Below are positions 18,846 to 27,265 of a stretch of 52,495 nucleotides of DNA, piece by piece. How positions within the stretch are numbered: the stretch's first letter is position 1; each line of letters begins with the position of its first letter. The notes beneath the pieces are model-generated. The model did not search any database and was not told where the DNA came from. It worked only from the letters and a program-made list of their open reading frames with translations. The translations under genes were made by a program, and so were the position numbers. The stretch comes from Sphingobacteriales bacterium (lineage in GTDB: Bacteria; Bacteroidota; Bacteroidia; Chitinophagales; Chitinophagaceae): assembly GCA_900299255.1 (NCBI GenBank), contig OMJB01000014.1:1-52495 (forward strand), in the 5' to 3' direction.

Positions 18846-19097
18846 TTACAAAATCTGCGTACAGGTAGTAGCCTTTGTATCGCCGGGAGCAGGATTTCCT
18901 ACAGGCCCGTGAGAGGTGTTGGCGTTCTCATAGTCTTTAGCCTGCTTGGCAGTAAAATCTGTTTCTACAACAGTATCAGCGCGTGTAACAATGTAATTGG
19001 TCGAATAGACAGTTATACACCTGTAGTCATCTTTATGCTTGTTGCAAGCAAAAAGAATGGCTGTAATAAACAATGCAATTACAGATAATTTTCTCAT
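18846..19097 (-). CDS. Small lipoprotein, unknown function
   Basis: This 83-residue protein has a lipoprotein signal (SVIALFITAILFACNK, lipidated Cys at residue 18). The mature part is polar, with YRCITVYSTNYIVTRADTVV and a C-terminal TTCTQIL. Besides the lipid Cys there are two cysteines that could pair. No family is recognised. It sits 118 nt downstream of the large T9SS type B gene on the same strand and may be co-transcribed, or have its own weak promoter (CATCTTTG near 19145). Confidence 0.65.
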   Translation of the reverse strand: MRKLSVIALFITAILFACNKHKDDYRCITVYSTNYIVTRADTVVETDFTAKQAKDYENANTSHGPVGNPAPGDTKATTCTQIL

Positions 19098-19215
19098 TTT
19101 TTAATTTTTTTGAGTTTTTTGCCCGCAGAACCTATATGCAAAGATGGTTAAAAAAAACACACGATGCAATACCCTACAGTCGGCATATCAAATTTCCCTG
19201 ATTCCATCCGCACCA

Positions 19216-21747
19216 CTACCTGATAAGTTGAAAATCCCCTTTCATCATATGTTTCTTCTCGTGGATAGTGTAATATATCATATAGAAATAAGTACCCAGG
19301 TCCTGTTTGGTACCGTTATAAATACCATCCCATCCGGCATAAATGTCGGTAGTATAGAATACACGTTCACCCCACCGGTTAAATATACTTAATGAATAAT
19401 CGCTGTAGTACTTCAGGGTGCCTTCTACTTTTATGATGTCGTTTTTGCCATCGCCATTAGGAGTAAATGCTGATGGGAACCCAATATCACAAATACGAAA
19501 ATCAACCGTTATCGAATCCATGATAATGCCACATTGTTCGTGCAGCATAACCCAGTAAGTTTTGGGGTAGGCCACTTTGATTGCAGCCCCTACATACCCG
19601 GTACTCCAAACTGCCTGATTGTTATTTACATTCAGAATCAGTTCATCTCCTATACACAAAGTAGTATCCGGGCCCAGGTCCAGATGCTCAGCTGTACCCT
19701 GTGCTACGTTTATGGACGCATTAGCAGTACAGCCGTTCAGGTCAACAGTTAGCGTATATGTACCCGCAGCCGTAACCACGATCGAAGAATCAGTACTGCC
19801 TGTATTCCATACAAACTTGGCACCGGCAGGCTGGTGGCTGGAGAGTACCAGTGAGTTGCCAGGGCAAATGATTGTGTCCCTGCCCAGCGAAACCTCAGGC
19901 ATTGGCTTGAAATTCACTCTTGTGGTATCGGTTCCGGTACAGCCACCGTCTGTAACAACCACCCAGTAGGTACCTGTTGTTGTGGCATTTATACCCGATG
20001 ATGTGCTGCCATCGCTCCATAGGTAAGTGGGTGATGTAAAAGTACCTGATGCCTGAAGCGAAACCGGTGTTCCTAAACATACCGTAACATCTGGGCCAAC
20101 GTTCACAGTTGGCTTCGGATTAATAGTTACATGGATTGTATCAAATCCAATACAGCCACCCAGAGTTACTTTTATCCAGTAAGTTCCCGTAGAAGTAACA
20201 TTGATAAACGGAGTAGTAGCACCTGTACTCCACAACACCGATGCGCCAACGGGCAGTGAGGGAGCCAGCGTCAGGCTGTTGCCTACACACATTATTGTGT
20301 CATTGCCCAGGTTCACGTTTACTGAAGTTGCATAATTAACATGAACAGTATCAGACTTTATTCTGCAGGCCCCTGCATCTGTCTGAACCCAATAGACACC
20401 TGATGCCGCACGTGTGATAGAGAAAGTTGTGTCAGTAGTACTCCACAGGTATCTGCCTATAGTATCGGCATATAGTGTAAACGGCGTGCCGGCACAGAGG
20501 GTTGTATCCCTCCTTTTTGTAACAACAGATTTATTTACAACAACAATATTCTTGCAATAAACATATGGGCCAGTAGCGTAGCCCATATCACAAAACAGAG
20601 AAACCGGGTAGGTACCGGCTGTGGTGTAAGTATAAGGCTGAACAGGATTGTAGTAATTAATAAACGCCTGTGGTGTGAAATTTAACGGCATGAATTGCAA
20701 TAACCTGCCGGTATAATCAGTAGTTATGAAACTAAAAGTATCATCGAAAGCACAGGGAGTGGCGCCATTTATGGTAGAAGACCCGGCAGCTCCCACAACA
20801 GTATAGGTTGGCATATTAGTAATGTTGCCGCCAAAGTCAAGCCGGACAATGTTGCCGGTTTCATTGCCCAGATAGCCTATCAGGTTGCCATTACAGTCAT
20901 TGAGTAAATTAATATAGCGAGGTAAGTGCAGCATGCCTGCAGGAGCAGGCAGCAATGTTCCTGTCGGTGTATTATTCAGCAGGTTGGTTCCAAAATCATA
21001 TCTCGTAACAACTGCCGAAATAAGGCTGGTCACCAGCATATACCATTGCCCGCCCTGCTCATACAAACTGAAATTACAAGGGGTATAAACACTGCCCACA
21101 TTTGGCAAAGCTGTGATAACAGGAGGATTGGTCAATGATGAACCGAAATCGAATCGGGTGATGGTGGTGTTGCGGTTTGCAATAAAAGCCGACCAGTTGC
21201 CGTGCCACCGTTTGATGGTCACCTGGTGAGTCCAGTACATGCTGGTGGGGTATGAGGTAACAACGCAGGTAGGCGTGCTGGATAAAGATGAGCCAAAACT
21301 AAGGACACCCATCATGTGGTCGTCTACTATAAGGCCATACCACTGCCCGGTTGCGGTATCCTTTACAATATCAACGCCCTCAAGCCTGCCACCAGCCATG
21401 CCCAGCGTACCCAGGTCAGTGATAACCGGCACACTGTGAATATTGGTGCCATAACTTAGCCTGAATAAATGCTCTGTGTTGTAGTCAGATACAAAGCAGT
21501 AATAATTAGCACCATCTTTATTGAAACAGGTGAAAGTAGGTGTTCCAGTAAAACCAGATGCCAGCGTCCTGATTGGCGAAATAGGCTGCACAACATTTAC
21601 CGGACTGAAATCCCAGGCATAGGTTGTTGCTGTCTTCGCAGTTGTAAAGTTTACAGTTGTACCCACGCAAACAGTGTCTGGTGCAATGATCTGTGCAGAT
21701 GCGTTTAAGAACAGGCAGGATAAAATCAGAGCGTAAAGTTTCTTCAT
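19216..21747 (-). CDS. Large secreted protein with Ig-like repeats and T9SS type B (gliding-associated) C-terminal domain
   Basis: This 843-residue protein begins with a signal peptide (LYALILSCLFLNASAQ). Residues about 50-370 look like a beta-propeller with repeated FGSSLTNPP/DFGTNL-type blades. Then come a PKD-like segment (YTTAGTYPVSLFCDMGYATG) and five or so Ig-like repeats, each with an xLGxDTxxCxG opening and a WSTGATT-type centre. The end, FPSAFTPNGDGKNDIIKVEG with IFNRWGERVFYTTDIYAGWD, is the CHU_C / type B sorting domain that directs T9SS export. It is probably a surface adhesin or recognition protein. No catalytic motif is seen. Confidence 0.88.
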   Translation of the reverse strand: MKKLYALILSCLFLNASAQIIAPDTVCVGTTVNFTTAKTATTYAWDFSPVNVVQPISPIRTLASGFTGTPTFTCFNKDGANYYCFVSDYNTEHLFRLSYGTNIHSVPVITDLGTLGMAGGRLEGVDIVKDTATGQWYGLIVDDHMMGVLSFGSSLSSTPTCVVTSYPTSMYWTHQVTIKRWHGNWSAFIANRNTTITRFDFGSSLTNPPVITALPNVGSVYTPCNFSLYEQGGQWYMLVTSLISAVVTRYDFGTNLLNNTPTGTLLPAPAGMLHLPRYINLLNDCNGNLIGYLGNETGNIVRLDFGGNITNMPTYTVVGAAGSSTINGATPCAFDDTFSFITTDYTGRLLQFMPLNFTPQAFINYYNPVQPYTYTTAGTYPVSLFCDMGYATGPYVYCKNIVVVNKSVVTKRRDTTLCAGTPFTLYADTIGRYLWSTTDTTFSITRAASGVYWVQTDAGACRIKSDTVHVNYATSVNVNLGNDTIMCVGNSLTLAPSLPVGASVLWSTGATTPFINVTSTGTYWIKVTLGGCIGFDTIHVTINPKPTVNVGPDVTVCLGTPVSLQASGTFTSPTYLWSDGSTSSGINATTTGTYWVVVTDGGCTGTDTTRVNFKPMPEVSLGRDTIICPGNSLVLSSHQPAGAKFVWNTGSTDSSIVVTAAGTYTLTVDLNGCTANASINVAQGTAEHLDLGPDTTLCIGDELILNVNNNQAVWSTGYVGAAIKVAYPKTYWVMLHEQCGIIMDSITVDFRICDIGFPSAFTPNGDGKNDIIKVEGTLKYYSDYSLSIFNRWGERVFYTTDIYAGWDGIYNGTKQDLGTYFYMIYYTIHEKKHMMKGDFQLIR

Positions 21748-21936
21748 TTCTATTTTTGAGAATGTGTGAGTAATGGTAACTTCAAATACTGCTGTGATAA
21801 AATTATTCTATTAGTTTGTTTGCTGATAAGAGACATATAAATCTATAAAAAGGGTTTGAAAAAGTGATAGTTTAAATGCATATAATTTATTTCCAACTGA
21901 TGCAATTTCATACGAGTTTAGCAACGTGTTTAACAA

Positions 21937-22041
21937 CTATTGGTAAGAACCGGCAAACAAAATATTGCCACCAGGGCCAATAACAGGAGTTGAACCTAGC
22001 ATATCTTGAAAAATTGTCGCAGTATTTGAGGTTGGATGTAT
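21937..22041 (-). pseudogene. Possible 3' remnant of a beta-propeller (PQQ-like repeat) gene
   Basis: A minus-strand frame without a start codon reads TIFQDMLGSTPVIGPGGNIL then FAGSYQ and TAG. The GSTPVIGPGGNILFAGS part fits the blade consensus of PQQ-like propellers (SPVIGPDGTIYVGS). The frame is closed upstream by a TAG at about 22042, where a neighbouring frame continues. It could be a decayed gene tail, or chance. Confidence 0.3.
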
Positions 22042-22103
22042 CTAAATCAGCCTTTTTGACATTTTCATTGTTAAAAAAGCGCCATATTGACACTTTTCAT
22101 CCA

Positions 22104-22124
22104 TTGGTACACCATTTGTACCAA
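22104..22124. promoter_or_regulatory. Inverted repeat upstream of the Hsp20 gene
   Basis: TTGGTACA-CCATT-TGTACCAA is a perfect 8+8 bp repeat with a 5-bp spacer, 30 bp before the Hsp20 ATG. It overlaps the region where the promoter should lie (a TTGACAC sits at 22087), so it is a good candidate operator. The binding factor is unknown. Confidence 0.4.
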
Positions 22125-22154
22125 ATAGAGAAAACAAACTAAAAACTCAATTTT

Positions 22155-22589
22155 ATGTACACAAGAAGAAATTTCGCAGTAACACCACGCACCATAGGTG
22201 GATTTTTTGAAGACGTGATGAACAATGGCTGGAACCAGCTGAACGAAGAACTAAGCTCATTTACCGTACCGGTAAACATTCAGGAGACTGATAAATCATA
22301 TGAGCTGCATCTGGTAGCGCCTGGCTTAAAAAAGGAAGATTTCAATCTGAATGTTGACCGCAACATCTTACAGATTTCTGCAGAACAGAAAACAGAACAG
22401 ACTGAAGAAAAAGCGGAAAAATGGATTCGCAGCGAATACCGCATGAAATCTTTCAAAAGAATTTTTACGCTCAATGAAAAAATAGATGCCTCGAAAATTG
22501 CAGCTAAATATGCCGACGGCATTCTGGTAGTATCATTGCCTAAGAAAGAACCAATAGAGCCTACAACGCATCAGGTACAGGTGAATTAA
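22155..22589 (+). CDS. Hsp20/alpha-crystallin family small heat-shock protein
   Basis: This 144-residue cytosolic holdase binds unfolding proteins independently of ATP. The alpha-crystallin domain (about residues 36-140) is complete: VPVNIQETDKSYELHLVAPG, LKKEDFNLNVDRNILQISAE, RSEYRMKSFKRIFTLNEKID and the A-x-x-x-DGIL motif AKYADGILVVSLPKK. The short C-terminal tail lacks a clear I-x-I/V motif; VQVN may stand in. The upstream palindrome suggests stress-controlled expression. It converges with rnpB, a hairpin separating them. Confidence 0.95.
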   Translation: MYTRRNFAVTPRTIGGFFEDVMNNGWNQLNEELSSFTVPVNIQETDKSYELHLVAPGLKKEDFNLNVDRNILQISAEQKTEQTEEKAEKWIRSEYRMKSFKRIFTLNEKIDASKIAAKYADGILVVSLPKKEPIEPTTHQVQVN

Positions 22590-22683
22590 GGAATCAGGAG
22601 AAAGTAAGGAAAAGTGCAAATGTAGTGATGAAATGAAGCGTTGGGAAATGAAGAGAACGATAAAGAGGGGCAAGGGTGAACAT

Positions 22684-22714
22684 AGTAATGGCGGTGCGAT
22701 TGCACCGCCTTACT
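22684..22714. terminator. Terminator between the converging Hsp20 and rnpB genes
   Basis: AGTAA(T)GGCGGTGC pairs with GCACCGCC-TTACT around GATT, with a single bulged T. On the plus strand ATTTTT follows, making it a good terminator for the Hsp20 gene. On the minus strand it lies about 13 nt past the RNase P RNA 3' end and can serve that transcript too. Confidence 0.75.
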
Positions 22715-22726
22715 ATTTTTAAAAAA

Positions 22727-23112
22727 CCACAAAACCTGTAAGCCGGATTCTGTTTTTGCCGCCGGACGAATCCGGAAACAAACGGCTATCATTTATCTGG
22801 GATACTGCTCACACAGTACCTCAAGCTGCCAACCCACAGACTCCGGCGAGCACCGTCAAACGCCTGCTTATTTGGCATTTCAGCACGCAAGGTTTACCCC
22901 TACTGGCTGTCACCAGCCAATACTGTAGTCTCTTACACTACATTTTCACCCTTATCTGCCGGAGGCCGGCAGACGGTTATTTTCTGTGGCACTGTCTGTC
23001 CCCTGCCCCGCGTGAGCGAAACAGAGGCCTACCCGTTAGGTAGTGCGCTGCTCTATGCTGTCCGGACTTTCCTCCACCCTGAAGATCAGGAAGGCGATAA
23101 CCCGGCTTTGTA
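22727..23112 (-). ncRNA. rnpB: RNase P RNA (bacterial type A)
   Basis: This catalytic RNA matures tRNA 5' ends. On the minus strand the universally conserved 5' segment GGAGGAAAGTCCGGAC is present (about 23058-23073), as is the 3' signature ACAGAATCCGGCTTAC (about 22738-22753). AGGGTGAAA-type core sequence (TAAGGGTGAAAATG) lies near 22945-22960. Helix P1 can be drawn between ACAAAGCC at the 5' end and GGTTTTGT at the 3' end (one G-U), which fixes the ends to within a few nt. The length, about 385 nt, is normal. A TAnnTTTG element sits 7 nt upstream of the predicted 5' end. Frames in this stretch are not genes. Confidence 0.95.
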
Positions 23113-23118
23113 GCAGTG

Positions 23119-23126
23119 CAAATTTA
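23119..23126 (-). promoter_or_regulatory. -7 promoter element for rnpB
   Basis: TAAATTTG on the minus strand lies just before CACTGCT and then the predicted first base of RNase P RNA, the expected -7 to +1 distance. It is the best-calibrated promoter in the window because the RNA end is known independently. Confidence 0.65.
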
Positions 23127-23263
23127 CAAATAAAACATACAACCTTATCTGGCCGCATTAACACACTGGCATCACTTTTATGACAACTACAATATCAACC
23201 AGATTTCCACAGCTGGATCAAACGAACTTTTTACATTTCAAACCATCAACTTAACTTTATACG

Positions 23264-24145
23264 ATGAAGAAAATTGCAGCCCTGATTACCGGCCTGATTA
23301 CTTTACTGACCACGCTCTCCACCTTTGCCCAGCAAAAACAAACGCCGGCTAAAGACAGGTCGCTCTTATGGAAAATAAGCGGCAAACACTTGCCCAAACC
23401 ATCTTATCTCTTTGGCACTATACACCTCATTTGCTCAGAAGATTTTCTTTGGACACAAAAAATGAAAGAGAGTTTTGGCGTGAGTGAGAAGATCTGCTTC
23501 GAGATGGATCTGGACAACCCGGAAGTGATGCTACAAGCATCTATGGGGTTAATGGATAAAACCGGCAAAAAATTAAGGGAATATTTTACTGCGGAGCAGT
23601 ACAAAACACTGGAACAATATTTTAGTGACAGCCTGGGAATGGACATTGCCATGTTTGAACAATTAAAGCCCGTGGCCTTATTAAGCATGCTGGGCACAAC
23701 AGGCGTAAGCTGTGCCAATCCGGTATCTTACGAAGACAGCCTGATGAAAATTGCGCAGGCAGATAATAAAGAAATATTGGGGCTGGAAGAACCGCAGGAA
23801 CAACTTGATGTACTGGCCAGCATTCCCACAGACTCAGTTGTAAAACAATTAATGGACGCCATGGAAAACAACGCGTCAAATGACAACGAATTTGCCGGGC
23901 TGATTAATGCCTACAAAAATCAGGACTTGCCAAAACTGTACGAGCTTCTGACCACCTCCAAAGACCAGAGCCTGGACCTGGGCATGTTCCTGGAAAAAAG
24001 AAACAAAAACTGGATACCGCGCATCACTACTAAGATGCTGGCCAGCTCGGTTTTCTTTGCAGTGGGCGCCGGGCATTTATACGGGGAAACCGGTGTTATT
24101 AATCTCCTTCGAAAAGAAGGATATAAAGTAGAAGCTGTGAAATGA
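23264..24145 (+). CDS. TraB/GumN family protein, exported
   Basis: This 293-residue protein has a signal peptide (ITGLITLLTTLSTFAQQ). The TraB/GumN fold is marked by the first motif KPSYLFGTIHLICSEDF and the last motif FFAVGAGHLYGETGVINLLR then EGYKVEAV. These GT-x-H and GxxH motifs are the proposed metal/catalytic residues in the TIKI-like superfamily, some members of which are proteases. The middle is helical. It is likely periplasmic; the bacterial function is poorly known. ruvX follows 16 nt downstream. Confidence 0.9.
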   Translation: MKKIAALITGLITLLTTLSTFAQQKQTPAKDRSLLWKISGKHLPKPSYLFGTIHLICSEDFLWTQKMKESFGVSEKICFEMDLDNPEVMLQASMGLMDKTGKKLREYFTAEQYKTLEQYFSDSLGMDIAMFEQLKPVALLSMLGTTGVSCANPVSYEDSLMKIAQADNKEILGLEEPQEQLDVLASIPTDSVVKQLMDAMENNASNDNEFAGLINAYKNQDLPKLYELLTTSKDQSLDLGMFLEKRNKNWIPRITTKMLASSVFFAVGAGHLYGETGVINLLRKEGYKVEAVK

Positions 24146-24161
24146 TTATTTCAGGGTAATT

Positions 24162-24599
24162 TTGACAAAAAATAATTTGGCCAGAATACTTTCAATTGAT
24201 TTCGGAAAAAAAAGAACCGGGCTTGCAGTAAGCGACCCGCTACAGATTATTGCCACATCACTGGACACTGTTGATTCGAACGAATTGATAGGATACCTGA
24301 AGAAATACATAGCTGCGGAGCCTGTTGAGAAAATCCTGATAGGATACCCGCTGAATTTCGACAACTCCCCCACCCACGCTACTCCACTGGTTGAAAAGTT
24401 TATTCTGAAGTTCGGAAATGTATTCCCGAATATGCCAGTGGAGAAAATTGATGAACGATATACATCAAAAATTGCGTCTCAGGCTATTTCAGAAATGGGG
24501 CTGAAGAAAAAGGACCGTGAGAAAAAAGAACTGATAGATGCTGTGAGCGCCGTAATGATGCTGCAGGAATACCTGCAAAATGCTCCTTCCAAACTGTAG
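24162..24599 (+). CDS. ruvX: Putative Holliday junction resolvase / pre-16S rRNA nuclease (YqgF/RuvX)
   Basis: This YqgF-family RNase H-like nuclease is linked to 16S rRNA 5' maturation in E. coli and annotated as a Holliday junction resolvase. The N-terminal LARILSIDFGKKRTGLAVSD carries the first catalytic Asp. LIGYPLNFDNSPTHA and EKIDERYTSKIA follow, and DAVSAVMMLQEYL ends the core. No ATG is available. The start is TTG at 24162 (145 aa) or TTG at 24177, which would read MARILSIDFGKKRTG and match the family opening more closely. It is 16 nt after the TraB/GumN gene and probably co-transcribed. Confidence 0.9.
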   Translation: MTKNNLARILSIDFGKKRTGLAVSDPLQIIATSLDTVDSNELIGYLKKYIAAEPVEKILIGYPLNFDNSPTHATPLVEKFILKFGNVFPNMPVEKIDERYTSKIASQAISEMGLKKKDREKKELIDAVSAVMMLQEYLQNAPSKL

Positions 24600-24688
24600 C
24601 CTGTATCTGGTATGGATTTTGCAGTAAGTATTCAATAGCAAATACTATTTTCTATAACTTCGTATATACATCCCTAAATATTCATAGT

Positions 24689-26110
24689 TTGAAACACATA
24701 ATTTATTCTATTGTAATTTGGTCGCTGGTATCCTGCACTCAGGCATTTGCGCAAAGGCAGTGCGGCTTTGAAATGACAAAGGCTGCACTGATAGCAAAAG
24801 ACCCTGCATGGGCAACAAAACTTCAGAACCAGAAAGCTTCACTTCAGGGTATTGCCGACAATTACAAAAAGAATCAGGCAGCAGGCAGTAGCCGTAAAAC
24901 TACTGCGGTTGCTCCTATACCGGTTATATTCCATTATCTGGTTACGGAGGCGCAGTTGTTTCAATTGGGTGGTGTTTCAGGGGTGCAGCGTAGAGTAGAT
25001 TCACAGATTGCAGTTATCAACAGGGACTTTAACCGGCAGAATCCTGACTCGGTGCTGATTCCGTCTGGTTGGAAGCCACTCTATGCAAGCGCAGGTATCC
25101 ATTTTGGGCTTGCCCATACCGACCCATCCGGCCACGGAACTCCCGGATTTGAAGTCAAGATTATACCCAATACACCCGGAGGATTTTCAGGTGCATCATC
25201 CAACTACAGTAATTCAAAACATGCCAGCTTAGGAGGCATAGATGCATGGGATGTAAACAAATACCTGAATATCTGGTGTACCAATTTTGTTGATTTCGGC
25301 GGTTTGCTGGGCCTTACTACTTTTAAGTCAGGCACCGGGCTGGGTGGATTTCCATTGGATGAAGAAGGTATTGTGCTGAATTACGCAGTTGTGGGTAAAA
25401 GAACCGCTCCAACAGACTATTATATTCCAACTACTTATCACTCAGATTATTACGATCAGGGAAGGACACTTACACATGAGCTAGGCCATTTTTTTGAGAT
25501 ATGGCATACATGGGGAGACGACGGCGGTTTCTGTCCATGGAACGGCGGTTCTGACGACGGGCTTGCAGACACACCACCAGAAGGCGACAGCAAGTATTTT
25601 GCCTACCCCTACACTATAGCCGGCGGGACATACAGAGACAGTTGCCACTTGAATGGCTCAGTGGAGCAACAGCCATATGGTGCCCCAACACTTGATTTCA
25701 TGAATTATACCGATGATGTGGCCATGCAATTGTTTACCCCCGATCAGGTGGCGGTAATGGCATCAATGGTATTGGTGCCAACCGGTGAAAATTATTCTCT
25801 TACCCAGCACTCAGAACTTTTGAACTGGTCGCCAATAACCGGCGTAAGTAATGTAACTGAATTAAGCAACCTAAGCATTTCCCCCAACCCAACTACTGGT
25901 ATCGTGTACATCACATTCAACGAAAACACAGACGCACTGCAGGAAATCACCGTTACAGATATCATAGGGAAAACCATATACAAAAGCAGAATTACTGAAA
26001 CAGGCAAACTTGTATATTCAATTGATCTCTCTGCATTCATTAAGGGTATTTACTTAGTAACATGTAACTTTGCATCCGGGAAAATAACCCGGAAAATATC
26101 TTTACAATGA
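24689..26110 (+). CDS. M43-type (pappalysin-like) zinc metalloprotease with T9SS type A sorting domain
   Basis: This 473-residue secreted protease has a TTG start that places a signal peptide first (MKHIIYSIVIWSLVSCTQAF). The catalytic domain carries TLTHELGHFFEIWHTWGDD, the HExxHxxxxxH zinc site, and a Met-turn in LDFMNYTDDVAMQ. M43 enzymes normally read HExxHxxGxxH; here the Gly is Glu. The C-terminal ~80 residues (LSISPNPTTGIVYITF ... KGIYLVTCNFASGKITRKIS) form a type A sorting domain, so it is exported through the outer membrane by T9SS. Its stop overlaps the mqnE start by 4 nt, an odd pairing for a menaquinone gene. Confidence 0.9.
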   Translation: MKHIIYSIVIWSLVSCTQAFAQRQCGFEMTKAALIAKDPAWATKLQNQKASLQGIADNYKKNQAAGSSRKTTAVAPIPVIFHYLVTEAQLFQLGGVSGVQRRVDSQIAVINRDFNRQNPDSVLIPSGWKPLYASAGIHFGLAHTDPSGHGTPGFEVKIIPNTPGGFSGASSNYSNSKHASLGGIDAWDVNKYLNIWCTNFVDFGGLLGLTTFKSGTGLGGFPLDEEGIVLNYAVVGKRTAPTDYYIPTTYHSDYYDQGRTLTHELGHFFEIWHTWGDDGGFCPWNGGSDDGLADTPPEGDSKYFAYPYTIAGGTYRDSCHLNGSVEQQPYGAPTLDFMNYTDDVAMQLFTPDQVAVMASMVLVPTGENYSLTQHSELLNWSPITGVSNVTELSNLSISPNPTTGIVYITFNENTDALQEITVTDIIGKTIYKSRITETGKLVYSIDLSAFIKGIYLVTCNFASGKITRKISLQ

Positions 26111-27261
26111 GCCTACAGCCACTAAGCATTGCAGCAGCATTTGATACAGTAAAAACAGATAAGGATCTAAGGACGATAGCCGAAAAAGTTGAAAAGGGAA
26201 TTCGCATAACCGATGAAGAAGGATTCCTACTGTTTGAAAAAGGTGAACTTGGTTTTGTAGGAGCTTTGGCTAACCACATTGCACAAAGGCTGCACAACAA
26301 CAAAGTTTACTTCAACCGTAATTTCCATATTGAGCCCACCAATGTATGTGTCTTTACCTGTAATTTTTGTTCTTATTCAAGGCAATACAAGCATAAGGAT
26401 GACGGTTGGGAACTAACCATGGAACAAATGCTGGACATAGTACGCAAGTACGATGGCGAGCCGGTAACCGAAGTGCATATAGTAGGTGGCGTACACCCCA
26501 AAATGAACCTGGAGTTTTTCTGCGAACTGCTGCGCAAAATAAAAGCCCACCGTCCCGGCTTGCATCTGAAAGGCTTTACGGCTGTGGAACTGGACTACAT
26601 GATCCGCAAGGCTAAGCTGAGCATTGAAGAAGGCATGAAGCAATTGAAGGACGCTGGCCTGCAGTCTCTGCCCGGCGGCGGCGCTGAGATATTCCACCCC
26701 GATGTTCGCAATAAGATATGCGCAGACAAGGTAGATGGCGACGGCTGGCTGCATATACACAAAACTGCCCACAATCTGGGTATGCACTCTAATGCAACAA
26801 TGCTGTATGGACATGTAGAAAATTACGCGCACCGCATAGATCATATGAGCCGGCTTCGGCAGCTGCAGGATAAAACTGGTGGATTCAACTGTTTTATTCC
26901 GCTCAAGTTCAGGAATAAAGACAATGATATGTCTTATATCAAAGAGGCCTCAATTATTGAAGACCTGAGGCTCTATGCCATCTCCCGTATATACATGGAC
27001 AACGTCCGAAACCTGAAAGCATACTGGCCTATGCTGGGAAGGCAAACAGCTCAGCTCACACTCTCTTTCGGAGTAAACGACCTCGACGGCACCATAGATG
27101 ATACAACCAAGATCTACTCAATGGCTGGGGCTGAAGAGCAAAATCCGGCAATGAGCACCGAGCAGCTTTGCGACATGATCCATGCTGTGGGCCGCATACC
27201 GGTAGAGCGGGATACACTATACAACGAACTGAAGGTTTTTAGCGAAGAAGTAGCTGGTTGA
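26107..27261 (+). CDS. mqnE: Aminofutalosine synthase (radical SAM), menaquinone biosynthesis
   Basis: This 384-residue radical SAM enzyme joins 3-[(1-carboxyvinyl)oxy]benzoate with an S-adenosylmethionine-derived adenosyl radical to make aminofutalosine, in the futalosine route to menaquinone. The [4Fe-4S] motif is CVFTCNFCSY (CxxxCxxC), in RNFHIEPTNVCVFTCNFCSY. EVHIVGGVHPKMNLEFF, LPGGGAEIFHPDVRNKI and MLYGHVENYAHRIDHM are typical of MqnE. The start ATG overlaps the M43 protease stop (ATGA). An AlkD-like gene follows by 4 nt. No other mqn gene is in the window. Confidence 0.95.
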   Translation: MSLQPLSIAAAFDTVKTDKDLRTIAEKVEKGIRITDEEGFLLFEKGELGFVGALANHIAQRLHNNKVYFNRNFHIEPTNVCVFTCNFCSYSRQYKHKDDGWELTMEQMLDIVRKYDGEPVTEVHIVGGVHPKMNLEFFCELLRKIKAHRPGLHLKGFTAVELDYMIRKAKLSIEEGMKQLKDAGLQSLPGGGAEIFHPDVRNKICADKVDGDGWLHIHKTAHNLGMHSNATMLYGHVENYAHRIDHMSRLRQLQDKTGGFNCFIPLKFRNKDNDMSYIKEASIIEDLRLYAISRIYMDNVRNLKAYWPMLGRQTAQLTLSFGVNDLDGTIDDTTKIYSMAGAEEQNPAMSTEQLCDMIHAVGRIPVERDTLYNELKVFSEEVAG

Positions 27262-27265
27262 TTTC

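Larger units (their letters stand above)
21748..22154. other. 407-nt intergenic region with a possible gene remnant
   Basis: The left part is A/T-rich and probably holds the promoter of the T9SS type B gene. A 34-codon coding-like remnant lies at 21937-22041 and a palindrome at 22104-22124 ahead of the Hsp20 gene; both are listed separately. A 61-codon minus-strand frame (21908-22093) overlaps the remnant in another register and has no convincing protein character. Confidence 0.45.

Noticed and set aside
21908-22093. 61-codon minus-strand frame starting MSIWRFF
   Set aside because: Composition is not protein-like (many Trp/Phe/Cys/Tyr), no promoter or neighbour supports it, and another register in the same place looks more coding-like.
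22756-23043. 95-codon plus-strand frame
   Set aside because: It lies inside the RNase P RNA gene on the opposite strand; the RNA's conserved core explains the sequence.
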